Source: Bacteroidota bacterium
GTDB taxonomy: Bacteria > Bacteroidota > Bacteroidia > Cytophagales > Cyclobacteriaceae
DNA length: 64,000 nt
Reading direction: 5' to 3'
Assembly (NCBI GenBank): GCA_023417785.1
Contig: JAEZEH010000053.1
Coordinates: 124,001 to 188,000 of the forward strand
In this document: positions 45,263-53,528 of the stretch, piece after piece
Layout of the letters: every line of letters begins with the position of its first letter
Position numbering within the stretch: position 1 is the stretch's first letter
The notes under the pieces: model-generated
Database searches by the model: none
What the model was told of the DNA's origin: nothing
Seen by the model: only the letters and a program-made list of their open reading frames with translations
Made by a program: the position numbers and the translations under genes

Positions 45263-46066
45263 ATGAACTACGAGCTAAAAAACCTGCCTGAGCGAACCAA
45301 AAAGCCCAGGCAGTACGGTTTTACCATGGCCATGGACAAGGGCCTGAGTATCCGGCAAGCTGAAGATTTCGTCAGCACCTGCGCCCACCATGTAGATATT
45401 GTAAAACTCGGATGGGGAACCTCCTTTGTTACACCCGACCTGAAGGACAAACTCAAGATTTTCAAGGATGCCGGTGTGCCGGTTTATTTCGGAGGAACCC
45501 TTTTTGAGGCCTTTGTAATAAGAAATCAGTTTGACGACTACCGCAAGCTCCTGGACAAGTTCGATATGTCTTTCGCCGAAGTCTCAGATGGTTCAATAGA
45601 GCTCGATCATGACAAGAAGTGCGATTACATCGCCAAACTTGCAGATCAGGTAACGGTGCTGTCGGAGGTGGGATCCAAGGACGCAGACAAAATCATTCCG
45701 CCGTATATGTGGATCGACCTCATGCAAAAAGAATTGGATGCGGGTGCCTGGAAAGTAATTGGTGAAGCCCGGGAAAGCGGCAATGTCGGTCTTTTTCGCT
45801 CCACCGGCGAGGTGCGATCGGGACTTGTCCAGGAAATATTGACTAAAATTCCTTTCGAAAAAATAATCTGGGAAGCGCCCCAGAAGGCTCAGCAGGTCTG
45901 GTTCATCAAGTTGCTCGGAGCCAATGTTAATCTCGGCAACATCGCCCCCGAAGAGGTTATACCACTTGAAACAATACGTTTAGGACTAAGAGGCGACACC
46001 TTCCTGCATTTTCTCGGAATAGAGAAAAAAAAACACAACACAGCCCCGCCTTTTGAAGTCGATTAA
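45263..46066 (+). CDS. comA: Phosphosulfolactate synthase (ComA family)
   Basis: 267 residues. The family adds sulfite to phosphoenolpyruvate to give (R)-2-phospho-3-sulfolactate, the first step of coenzyme M synthesis in methanogens. Conserved segments seen: VDIVKLGWGTSFV, SDGSIELD, LSEVGSKD and VNLGNIAPEEVIPLE with GLRGDTF. Bacteroidota do not make coenzyme M, so the product may serve a sulfonated metabolite or lipid. The following steps (ComB, ComC) are not in the window. It is coupled to the TPR gene upstream. Confidence 0.9.
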   Translation: MNYELKNLPERTKKPRQYGFTMAMDKGLSIRQAEDFVSTCAHHVDIVKLGWGTSFVTPDLKDKLKIFKDAGVPVYFGGTLFEAFVIRNQFDDYRKLLDKFDMSFAEVSDGSIELDHDKKCDYIAKLADQVTVLSEVGSKDADKIIPPYMWIDLMQKELDAGAWKVIGEARESGNVGLFRSTGEVRSGLVQEILTKIPFEKIIWEAPQKAQQVWFIKLLGANVNLGNIAPEEVIPLETIRLGLRGDTFLHFLGIEKKKHNTAPPFEVD

Positions 46067-46076
46067 TTAACGCACC

Positions 46077-47015
46077 TTGAGAAAATTATCTGATTACATT
46101 CTGCTGAATGCCAAAGGCATAGCAATGGGCGCAGCGGATGCCATACCGGGTGTGTCCGGCGGTACGATCGCCTTTATTACCGGGATTTACGACGAATTAT
46201 TGCTCTCGATCAACGCCATAGATGCGCAGGCCTTAAAACTGGTCACCCAACTTCGTTTCCGTGAATTCTGGGCAAAAATCAACGGAAATTTTCTGGCTAT
46301 TCTCGTATTGGGGGTCGGAATCGGGGTTATTCTGAACCTTCTGTTAATCGATTACCTCCTGAAGCATTATCCTATCGCGGTTTGGTCGTTCTTTTTTGGT
46401 CTTATCCTTGTGTCTGCGCCTCTGATTCTGAGAACCATTATAAAGTGGGACGCCCGAATCCTTGGAATGCTGGTATTCGGAATTATAATGGCATATCTGA
46501 TCACCGTACTAACGCCTGCGAGCACGCCTAATGAGCTTTGGTTCATATTTATCTGTGGAGCTGTTGCAATATGTGCCATGATACTCCCGGGGATTTCCGG
46601 GGCCTTCATTCTGTTGCTTCTCGGTAAATACCAATACATTGCAACTTCCGTCAAGGAGTTGAATGTGGTAGTGGTTCTGGTTTTTATTGCCGGCTGTGTA
46701 ACCGGGCTGCTCAGCTTTGTGAGATTTTTAAGTTGGATTTTAAAGAATTATCACAATGCCACAGTAGCTTTGCTCGCCGGATTTATGGTGGGATCGTTGA
46801 ACAAAGTCTGGCCCTGGCGAAAAGTATTGGAATACACCACTAACAGTAAAGGCGAACAGATCCCCGCGTTCGACAAAAGCGTGTGGCCTTGGGAATACGT
46901 GAACATTACCGGAAAAGACCCGCAGGTTTTCGTGGCCATTCTGATGATGGCCCTGGGGGTTTTTATAGTGGTATTTATTGAAAAGATTGCCGCAAGGCGC
47001 AAACCTAAGATCTGA
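46077..47015 (+). CDS. DUF368 membrane protein, probable undecaprenyl-phosphate translocase
   Basis: 312 residues from TTG 46077, the start needed to include the conserved LLNAKGIAMGAADAIPGVSG region. About eight to ten spans. The glycine-rich segments GVSGGTIAFITGIYD and LPGISGAFILLLLGKY mark DUF368. DUF368 proteins (PopT) have been reported to flip undecaprenyl phosphate back across the membrane; this fits a cell with much surface polysaccharide. It is 10 bp after comA and 2 bp before aroE. Confidence 0.9.
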   Translation: MRKLSDYILLNAKGIAMGAADAIPGVSGGTIAFITGIYDELLLSINAIDAQALKLVTQLRFREFWAKINGNFLAILVLGVGIGVILNLLLIDYLLKHYPIAVWSFFFGLILVSAPLILRTIIKWDARILGMLVFGIIMAYLITVLTPASTPNELWFIFICGAVAICAMILPGISGAFILLLLGKYQYIATSVKELNVVVVLVFIAGCVTGLLSFVRFLSWILKNYHNATVALLAGFMVGSLNKVWPWRKVLEYTTNSKGEQIPAFDKSVWPWEYVNITGKDPQVFVAILMMALGVFIVVFIEKIAARRKPKI

Positions 47016-47017
47016 AC

Positions 47018-47761
47018 ATGGAAAAAGTATTTGGACTAATCGGTGCGACCGTTAGTCACTCCTTTTCGAAAGCATATTTTGATGAGAAATTTTTTCGGGA
47101 AGGCCTGAGGGACTATCACTACGAATTGTTTCCGCTTAATAATATTTCTGAAATTGAAGCACTGTTGAAGGATACTAAGGGACTCTCCGGATTGAACGTT
47201 ACGCTTCCTTACAAGGAACAAATTCTAAAATACCTCGATGAGGTGGATGCCGCTGCCAAAAGAATCGGTGCTGTCAATGTGATCCGAATCAAGGAAGGAA
47301 AACTACAGGGCTTCAACACGGACTCCGATGCGTTTCTGGAAACCCTCGATAACTGGCTCCCTGCTGATAAGAAATTCAAGGCTTTGGTTCTCGGTACGGG
47401 TGGCTCCTCAAAAGCTGTGCAGGAAGCGCTGAAAAAGAAGAAGATTGAATTCAAACTTGTGTCTCGCGAAGCACGGAAAGGTGTGATCACATACGAGGAT
47501 CTGGAGAAAAATTCCAAGCACATTTCGGACTCCAATCTGGTGATCAATACTACCCCGCTTGGTATGAGCCCCAATACAGAGACGATGCCTCCGATCGAAT
47601 ATGAAATGCTCGGGCCGGATCACTTTGTTTATGACTTGATTTATAATCCGGCTCGCACGATGTTTCTGCAAAAAGCCGAAATGCGCGGATCCAGCATAAA
47701 GAATGGTCTTGAAATGCTGCACATCCAGGCCGAAAAGTCGTGGAAAATCTGGAATAATTAA
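47018..47761 (+). CDS. aroE: Shikimate dehydrogenase
   Basis: 247 residues. Reduces 3-dehydroshikimate with NADPH in the aromatic amino-acid pathway. Conserved N-terminal GATVSHSFSKAYF and NVTLPYKE segments bind the substrate, and the cofactor loop is LGTGGSSKAV. NTTPLGMSPN is the late hallmark. It lacks the quinate-type features. Two hairpins follow its stop, so it ends the TPR-comA-DUF368-aroE run. Confidence 0.96.
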   Translation: MEKVFGLIGATVSHSFSKAYFDEKFFREGLRDYHYELFPLNNISEIEALLKDTKGLSGLNVTLPYKEQILKYLDEVDAAAKRIGAVNVIRIKEGKLQGFNTDSDAFLETLDNWLPADKKFKALVLGTGGSSKAVQEALKKKKIEFKLVSREARKGVITYEDLEKNSKHISDSNLVINTTPLGMSPNTETMPPIEYEMLGPDHFVYDLIYNPARTMFLQKAEMRGSSIKNGLEMLHIQAEKSWKIWNN

Positions 47762-47783
47762 TATCTGAACTCGTCGGTAACCG

Positions 47784-47818
47784 GCCTGAGTACGTTCAAC
47801 TACTCAGGCTTTCTTTTT
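47784..47818 (+). terminator. Terminator after aroE
   Basis: GCCTGAGTA / TACTCAGGC make a 9-bp stem with an 8-base loop, followed by TTTCTTTTT. Confidence 0.85.
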
Positions 47819-47820
47819 GA

Positions 47821-47854
47821 CGTTTCGCCTCATGCGAAACGTTTCGTTTTTTTT
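47821..47854 (+). terminator. Second terminator-like hairpin directly before uvrB
   Basis: CGTTTCGC / GCGAAACG form an 8-bp stem with loop CTCAT; a long T-run follows and ends 12 bp before the uvrB ATG. It may back up the first terminator, or be an attenuator in the uvrB leader. If uvrB is transcribed from upstream of it, read-through must be controlled. Confidence 0.75.
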
Positions 47855-47865
47855 ATATTAAACAT

Positions 47866-49887
47866 ATGGATTTTAGACTCACCAGCGAATATGTTCCTAC
47901 GGGCGATCAGCCAAAGGCAATCAAACAACTTGTAAAAAGCGTAGAAGAAGGTGAAAGACACCAGACACTATTGGGCGTTACGGGATCAGGCAAAACGTTC
48001 ACCATGGCCAATGTGGTGGCGCAAACCAACAGACCAACACTTGTGCTTTGCCATAACAAAACACTGGCAGCTCAGCTTTACGGTGAGTTCAAGCAGTTTT
48101 TCCCGGAAAATGCAGTGGAATACTTCATTTCGTATTACGACTACTACCAGCCTGAGGCGTTTATACCATCGTCCAATCTTTATATTGAAAAGGATCTTTC
48201 AATAAACGAAGAAATTGAAAAACTTCGGTTGAGCGCTACTTCGAGTTTACTTACCGGACGAAGAGATGTTATCGTCATTGCTTCGGTATCTTGTATCTAC
48301 GGTATCGGAAATCCTGATGAATTCGGCAAGAATGTAATCCAGCTTAAGGTGGGCGAGACTATCGCCCGGAACCGGTTATTATTCGGGCTTGTCGACATTC
48401 TGTACAACCGTACGGAGCTCGAATTCAAACGCGGTACCTTTCGCGTAAAGGGAGATACGGTTGACATCTTTTTGGCGTATGCCGACTATGCTATTCGGAT
48501 TTACTTCTGGGGAGATGAAATAGAATCCATCCAGCGGATCGAACCTCACAGCGGAAAGAAACTTGGCGACGAAAAAGGCGTAACCATTTTCCCGGCCAAT
48601 CTCTTCGTGACCGGAAAAGAATCGTTGCACGTTGCTGTCAGGGAAATTCAGGATGATCTCGTCTCACAGGTTGGCATGTTTGAAGGTGAGTTACGGCACC
48701 TGGAAGCGAAACGCCTGAAAGAACGAACCGAATTCGACCTTGAGATGATGCGCGAACTGGGCTACTGTTCGGGTATCGAAAACTATTCCCGGTACTTCGA
48801 CCGCCGTAAACCGGGAGCGCGTCCGTTTTGCCTGATTGATTATTTCCCGGACGATTTCCTTTTGATCATAGATGAAAGTCACGTCACCGTGCCACAGGTA
48901 AGAGCTATGTGGGGTGGTGATCGTTCACGCAAAGTGAATCTGGTGGACTACGGATTCCGCCTGCCTTCGGCGCTCGATAACCGGCCTCTGACCTTCAACG
49001 AGTTCGAAGGCCTGATAAATCAGGTTATTTATGTTAGCGCTACCCCTGCCGAATATGAGTTACGCAAATCAGAGGGAGTTGTCGTAGAACAACTGATACG
49101 TCCTACAGGACTTCTCGATCCGCAAATCGATGTACGCCCGAGTAAAAACCAGATTGACGACCTGCTTGAAGAAATCGACGAACGTGTAAAGAAAAACGAA
49201 CGCGTACTCGTGACGACGCTTACCAAACGTATGGCGGAAGAACTTACCAAGTACATGGATCGTGTTGGTGTAAAGGTCAGGTACATCCATTCGGAGGTAG
49301 ATACCCTTCAGCGGGTCGAACTTTTGCGCGAGCTGCGTTTAGGCGTGTACGACGTTCTGGTTGGTGTGAATCTGCTTCGGGAAGGGCTCGATCTTCCGGA
49401 AGTTTCACTGGTTGCCATTCTTGATGCCGACAAGGAAGGGTTTCTCAGAAACCAACGTTCATTGGTACAAACTATCGGACGGGCCGCGAGGAACGAAAAT
49501 GGTATGGTCGTCATGTATGCCGATAATACAACCGAGTCCATGCAGCTTGCCATCGAAGAAACAAACCGGCGTCGTAGTGTACAGATCGAATACAATCTCA
49601 AACATGGCATTACGCCTCGCACCGTGTTGAAGTCGCGCGAAGCGATTCTTGGACAAACCACTGTGGCTGATTCTAAAAAAGCGTCAAGGAAATATTACGT
49701 CGAACCCGAAGAGGCCACGCTTGCGGCTGACCCTGTCATCGCATACTTAGGTAAGGACGAGCTCGTGAAGATGGCTGACCGTACCCGAAAAGCAATGGAA
49801 AAAGCCGCCAAAGAGCTGGAGTTCATGGAGGCTGCGAGACTACGTGACGAATACCTTGCCTTGCAGAAACGGATAGAGGAATCTTAA
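47866..49887 (+). CDS. uvrB: Excinuclease ABC subunit B
   Basis: 673 residues of the nucleotide-excision-repair helicase UvrB. Walker A GVTGSGKT (37-44), the beta-hairpin segment YYDYYQPEAF and the helicase motif VGVNLLREGLDLPE are present. The C-terminal UVR domain (EFMEAARLRDEYLALQ) contacts UvrC. No uvrA or uvrC lies in the window. A terminator-like hairpin abuts the start, so its promoter or leader layout is unusual. Confidence 0.98.
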   Translation: MDFRLTSEYVPTGDQPKAIKQLVKSVEEGERHQTLLGVTGSGKTFTMANVVAQTNRPTLVLCHNKTLAAQLYGEFKQFFPENAVEYFISYYDYYQPEAFIPSSNLYIEKDLSINEEIEKLRLSATSSLLTGRRDVIVIASVSCIYGIGNPDEFGKNVIQLKVGETIARNRLLFGLVDILYNRTELEFKRGTFRVKGDTVDIFLAYADYAIRIYFWGDEIESIQRIEPHSGKKLGDEKGVTIFPANLFVTGKESLHVAVREIQDDLVSQVGMFEGELRHLEAKRLKERTEFDLEMMRELGYCSGIENYSRYFDRRKPGARPFCLIDYFPDDFLLIIDESHVTVPQVRAMWGGDRSRKVNLVDYGFRLPSALDNRPLTFNEFEGLINQVIYVSATPAEYELRKSEGVVVEQLIRPTGLLDPQIDVRPSKNQIDDLLEEIDERVKKNERVLVTTLTKRMAEELTKYMDRVGVKVRYIHSEVDTLQRVELLRELRLGVYDVLVGVNLLREGLDLPEVSLVAILDADKEGFLRNQRSLVQTIGRAARNENGMVVMYADNTTESMQLAIEETNRRRSVQIEYNLKHGITPRTVLKSREAILGQTTVADSKKASRKYYVEPEEATLAADPVIAYLGKDELVKMADRTRKAMEKAAKELEFMEAARLRDEYLALQKRIEES

Positions 49888-50053
49888 ATTTTCGGTTCAC
49901 GGATTTCAATTCGGTTTTTTAAAATCATCGCCGAAATCGAAACCGGAAAACCATTTCAGCATGAAAGCAGACGGGATTTAGTTAATAACAGAAATTTCTT
50001 ACTCAATTAACAAGTGGAACATAAAACAGAAATCTGAAATTGGATTTTCCTGC

Positions 50054-50061
50054 TATCTTTG
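50054..50061 (+). promoter_or_regulatory. -7 box upstream of a small gene
   Basis: TATCTTTG fits TAnnTTTG and is 23 bp before a GTG start that opens the small ORF at 50085. TTG at 50040-50042 is too close for a -33 element. The match supports a real transcript. Confidence 0.45.
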
Positions 50062-50084
50062 CCCGCGTTCCACAAAAACACATC

Positions 50085-50264
50085 GTGAATATTATTAAAA
50101 TTGGTAGTGAGTACCTCCTCGACGGGAAAACTAAAGTAAAGGTTATCAAACCTCTCAATCGATCCAACACTGTCTTTTCCGTAGAAACCCCACAGTCAAG
50201 CATCCTCACCGTTGAGAAGGAACGACTGAAGGAATTCGAAGCCGGCCTGGGGATCATCGTCTAG
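50085..50264 (+). CDS. Small hypothetical protein
   Basis: 59 residues from GTG 50085 (a longer TTG start at 50040 lies across the putative promoter, so it is not chosen). The sequence NIIKIGSEYLLDGKTKVKVI reads like a small soluble beta-rich domain, with an acidic C-terminal helix. No signal peptide. I do not recognise the family. A -7 box just upstream supports expression; length makes this tentative. Confidence 0.5.
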   Translation: MNIIKIGSEYLLDGKTKVKVIKPLNRSNTVFSVETPQSSILTVEKERLKEFEAGLGIIV

Positions 50265-50371
50265 AGAATTCGGCGAGTTGGAGTTAACATCCGGCGGTGA
50301 GCTAACACGGCTTCGGGAAATCTATGCCCTTGCGATAGGCGTTGTATCCAACCGGTTATTTCATTGCGAAA

Positions 50372-51463
50372 TCACCAGATGCGTGTTTCGATCAACTCGA
50401 TCAGCTTTCCTGCCATCACTTCGTTGTCGTCGCGGCGGGGGTGACCAGCCTTTCCCGTAAACGGGAAGAATAACGTATAAATCTTTTCGTCATTCATTGC
50501 TTTGACTACTTCGGTTACGTACCCCGGCCAGGCGGATCCGGGTTTGGTAGCGTCCATGCTTCCTAATGCACAAATGATATGGGCATCAGGGTATTGGGTT
50601 CTGATGTTCCGGACGAACTCCGCATAGGCGGATTTAATCGCAACTGCGCTGGGGGCCGTTGTTCCGAAACGTTGTTTGAATGATTCGTGTTCCGGCATCT
50701 TCACCAGCCACGAATCATTTTGCATTAGGTTTATCACCACGATATCAGGTTTACGCAATGAGAAATCCCATTTGCTGGAAGGATCAGCAGGATCCAGCCG
50801 GTTATACATCTCCGGCATCGTGAGGGGAAACCAGCTTACGGTAATACCGATTCCGGACTTTACGATGCAATGATAGTCGGCGTCGAAGTGTCGCGCAGTC
50901 AGGGCTGCATATGTAAAATAATTATTTGTAAATGAACTGTCTGGTGAGTCGCCACCTGTGATATCATCGATGGCGTATCCGGCCGTTATTGAATTTCCAT
51001 AAAACTCGATCAGGCGGTTGTTGCCGCGAGGCAGATCGACAAGCTCACCATCGATAATCTGTACGCCATAAAACCAGGTTTTGCCCCTGTCCCACTCCGT
51101 TCCTTTGATCAGTTCAATAGTATGCTCGCCGTCAGGAAGTCCGCTGGCCAACGTATAAAACTGTTTAACGCTATCTATCGCGACGTAGCGAACACTATCT
51201 CCATCGATAACAATGTTAAAAAAGTTTCGACCTTTTTCATCGCGCAATTGTGCTTTGAGCGTCGTTCCACGGAATTTCATTTTGATGGATGAAGCGGACC
51301 AGAACAATGTCACCGAATCCTGGTGGAGAACGCGTCCGGTAATGCGGATTTTTTCATCGGTTGGCTTGTAGTGCCTGGCGGAGAAGGTTACGGCCCTGTC
51401 CTGCGAGACGCAGGCTGTCAGGACGACAAGTAATAACGGTATGAGGCTTTTCAGGCGGATCAT
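50372..51463 (-). CDS. Exported SGNH-hydrolase, CE2-like esterase lipoprotein
   Basis: 363 residues. Lipoprotein signal with lipobox LTAC (C18). An N-terminal beta-sandwich (about 40-145) precedes the SGNH domain: serine S158 in FYGNSITAGY, NLMQNDSW (block III) and a late AGHPRRDD with H341. The order beta-sandwich then hydrolase is that of carbohydrate-esterase family 2, which removes acetyl groups from polysaccharides. The next gene upstream, 15 bp away, encodes a metallo-beta-lactamase-fold lipoprotein. Confidence 0.82.
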   Translation of the reverse strand: MIRLKSLIPLLLVVLTACVSQDRAVTFSARHYKPTDEKIRITGRVLHQDSVTLFWSASSIKMKFRGTTLKAQLRDEKGRNFFNIVIDGDSVRYVAIDSVKQFYTLASGLPDGEHTIELIKGTEWDRGKTWFYGVQIIDGELVDLPRGNNRLIEFYGNSITAGYAIDDITGGDSPDSSFTNNYFTYAALTARHFDADYHCIVKSGIGITVSWFPLTMPEMYNRLDPADPSSKWDFSLRKPDIVVINLMQNDSWLVKMPEHESFKQRFGTTAPSAVAIKSAYAEFVRNIRTQYPDAHIICALGSMDATKPGSAWPGYVTEVVKAMNDEKIYTLFFPFTGKAGHPRRDDNEVMAGKLIELIETRIW

Positions 51464-51478
51464 GCTGGACTTCTTCAG

Positions 51479-52660
51479 TTAATATACAAATTCGATCGTT
51501 GTTCGGGGCCACAAAAGGGTACCCCTAGTTGAATGTTCGTTCACGCAAGGCAATTTAAAAAAACCCGGGATATCAGTGCCTCTTACGGTTTTCGGTTTCC
51601 GGGTATACTTCCGGAAGAAATCTTCCCAGTGCACCCAGATTATTTCATCCGGAGCTAGCTTATCTATTTGAGCACACGGATATTCAGGGGAGAATTGGTA
51701 GCTGACCACACCGAGGATGGCAAGGTCTGCAGGGCGGGAAAGCAATTCGGCGGGTGGAATCCCTGCGGGTGGATTGCAGGATGAGCTTTGAACGAAAATC
51801 CGGTAATCGATACTCCCATCCACCTTAACAAAGTCAATCAAAAATGAAAACGTATTTCCTTCAAGCCACAGGTTGGCGCGTGTTTTCTTCAACGGATGAT
51901 CAAGTTCACCGATTGGACGGGCACGTTCACCACTAAAGAATTTCACATGCCGGAAGTGTGGATTGTGATCGGCGAGGATGGGCCAAATGTGAATGGAGAG
52001 ACTGTCGCCCTGGGGAATGATGAACGGATCTTTCAAGGTTTCTCCTGTGGTCATCCGGTCTTCCAGTACCGACACTTTCGACGAATCAAGAACCAAATGA
52101 CAAATGTTGTATCCGGTTTGGTTGAGAAGTATCGGGATTTCATTTCCGAAATTGGTTGACAGCGCGGGAACATCCATAAGGTGATCATAATGACTGTGGG
52201 CAACCAGCATTGCTTTAAGTTCAATGGAATCGCCCAGGGCGGAACGGATCGTTTCGGTACCGATTTTAATCAGCCGTTGGTCCGGCTTTATATTTCGCGC
52301 GCCTTCTTTCCCTAGGAAGATGGAACGGCCTATCCGTCCAAAGCGCTGATGCGAAAAAAAAGGGTCGATGAGCAATGCTGCACCATTCCGGATAAGTAAC
52401 ACTCCTCCTGATCCAAGGTAGAGAAGTTGCACATTTCCAGTGGCCCTGCCGTTACTTTTTACCAACGTGTCTTTTTTAACCAGGTGAACGTTGTGCCCCT
52501 CCAGTTTTCTCACCGGACCGGGACGGATCGCGCACGACACGACGGTGGAAACTACCGCAGTAACTATGAGTATTTTCTGGAGTTGAAGCACTGCGGAAAG
52601 GTAAAAAGAAATGGCTTCATTCGCTGAGGAACCTATTTTTCGAATCGTGGTATCAGGCAT
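51479..52660 (-). CDS. Metallo-beta-lactamase-fold lipoprotein
   Basis: 393 residues. The metal motif HSHYDH (155-160) is intact. A lipobox VVSC (C43) follows a long N-terminal lead. If translation starts at the GTG at 52591, the signal peptide becomes a normal 20 residues, so that start may be real. The fold resembles UlaG/NAPE-PLD-type hydrolases. It is 15 bp upstream of the CE2-like gene on the same strand, so the two are one operon. Confidence 0.78.
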   Translation of the reverse strand: MPDTTIRKIGSSANEAISFYLSAVLQLQKILIVTAVVSTVVSCAIRPGPVRKLEGHNVHLVKKDTLVKSNGRATGNVQLLYLGSGGVLLIRNGAALLIDPFFSHQRFGRIGRSIFLGKEGARNIKPDQRLIKIGTETIRSALGDSIELKAMLVAHSHYDHLMDVPALSTNFGNEIPILLNQTGYNICHLVLDSSKVSVLEDRMTTGETLKDPFIIPQGDSLSIHIWPILADHNPHFRHVKFFSGERARPIGELDHPLKKTRANLWLEGNTFSFLIDFVKVDGSIDYRIFVQSSSCNPPAGIPPAELLSRPADLAILGVVSYQFSPEYPCAQIDKLAPDEIIWVHWEDFFRKYTRKPKTVRGTDIPGFFKLPCVNEHSTRGTLLWPRTTIEFVY

Positions 52661-52699
52661 ATCATTTTAAATCCTAAAAGCACTAAATCTCAATGGGAT

Positions 52700-52912
52700 A
52701 TGAAAAAGTTATATTACCGTGGACAGCCATATGATTTTGAGGTGTCAGAATTGATGGGAAAGCGATATTTCGTTTTATACAAGGATGGTGAGGTGGTTCA
52801 GTACGTGAAAGAGGACGATTTGGACATCCGGTCGCGGGTGAGCATGATACTCGACGACTACTACAAGATTCCACAGTCATCTGTTCAGTCAAACGTAGTG
52901 GCCAAGATGTAG
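52700..52912 (+). CDS. Small hypothetical protein
   Basis: 70 residues starting MKKLYYRGQPYDFEVSELMG; soluble and charged, with no signal peptide. The regular pattern of residues and a following strong terminator support a real gene. It diverges from the MBL gene with 39 bp between. I do not recognise the family. Confidence 0.6.
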   Translation: MKKLYYRGQPYDFEVSELMGKRYFVLYKDGEVVQYVKEDDLDIRSRVSMILDDYYKIPQSSVQSNVVAKM

Positions 52913-52939
52913 AAGTATCTCCACAACTTCAGATCAACC

Positions 52940-52974
52940 AGACGCGGGCTTTTAAAGCTTGCGTCTTTTTTTTT
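52940..52974 (+). terminator. Terminator after the small gene at 52700
   Basis: AGACGCGGGC / GCTTGCGTCT stem of about 10-11 bp with two G-U pairs, followed by nine T. It lies 27 bp after the stop. Confidence 0.85.
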
Positions 52975-53001
52975 GCCCTCGGTTCTAATCCCGATACTCG
53001 A

Positions 53002-53502
53002 CTACTTGTTCTTATTTCGTCTATTTTGTTGCGGCTGCAGCGCGCTGATCTTTGACCTTTGAACCCCTTCAATGGATCGCCTCAACCTCACATCCATATT
53101 TTTGATTGAATGAATGTAATCCGTGAATTCGTATTTCACAGGGTTCGAAAATTTCTTTCCGATTTTCCTGACCTCGCTATCCTGATGGAGAACAGCCTCG
53201 AGGGTTGTTGGGAGTTCTACCCGGTCGAGGTTCAACACTCTGAAGGAAACCGACACCTGAGCCCCGGGTTCAACCCGCGCTTCTCTACGAAGACCTGAGC
53301 CCACCGTAAAAAAACGACTTCCATCCCTGCGATATTGAATAGCCTGGGAGAATGGGCACCCGTTGAGAGTACCACTTACGCGCACACGACCTTTTGGTAA
53401 ATCCAGGATAATATGATGTGGAAGATATACGGCTGTGGTTATATGTTTAAGCTTGACTGTTTCGAGTGGCGCAATGAACGAAAACTCACTTCTTTTCTGC
53501 AT
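53002..53502 (-). CDS. DUF1905/YdeI-type protein
   Basis: 166 residues. The N-terminal DUF1905 domain shows VRVSGTLNGCPFSQAI and a GAQVSVSFRVLNLDRVELP segment; the C-terminal helices have the YdeI/OmdA flavour (KKFSNPVKYEFTDYI). A basic, Q/N/R-rich tail ends the protein. The function of this family is not settled. It is 26 bp upstream of the lipid-kinase gene, same strand. Confidence 0.75.
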   Translation of the reverse strand: MQKRSEFSFIAPLETVKLKHITTAVYLPHHIILDLPKGRVRVSGTLNGCPFSQAIQYRRDGSRFFTVGSGLRREARVEPGAQVSVSFRVLNLDRVELPTTLEAVLHQDSEVRKIGKKFSNPVKYEFTDYIHSIKNMDVRLRRSIEGVQRSKISALQPQQNRRNKNK

Positions 53503-53528
53503 AGCGGATTACTGTTTAAGCCTCACTA

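Noticed and set aside
50278..50460. 60-residue plus-strand frame near the SGNH gene end
   Set aside because: Overlaps the antisense 3' end of the SGNH gene, with no protein pattern.
52979..52996. tRNA T-arm-like GGTTCTAATCCCG
   Set aside because: No acceptor, D or anticodon arm can be formed around it; the terminator sits just upstream.
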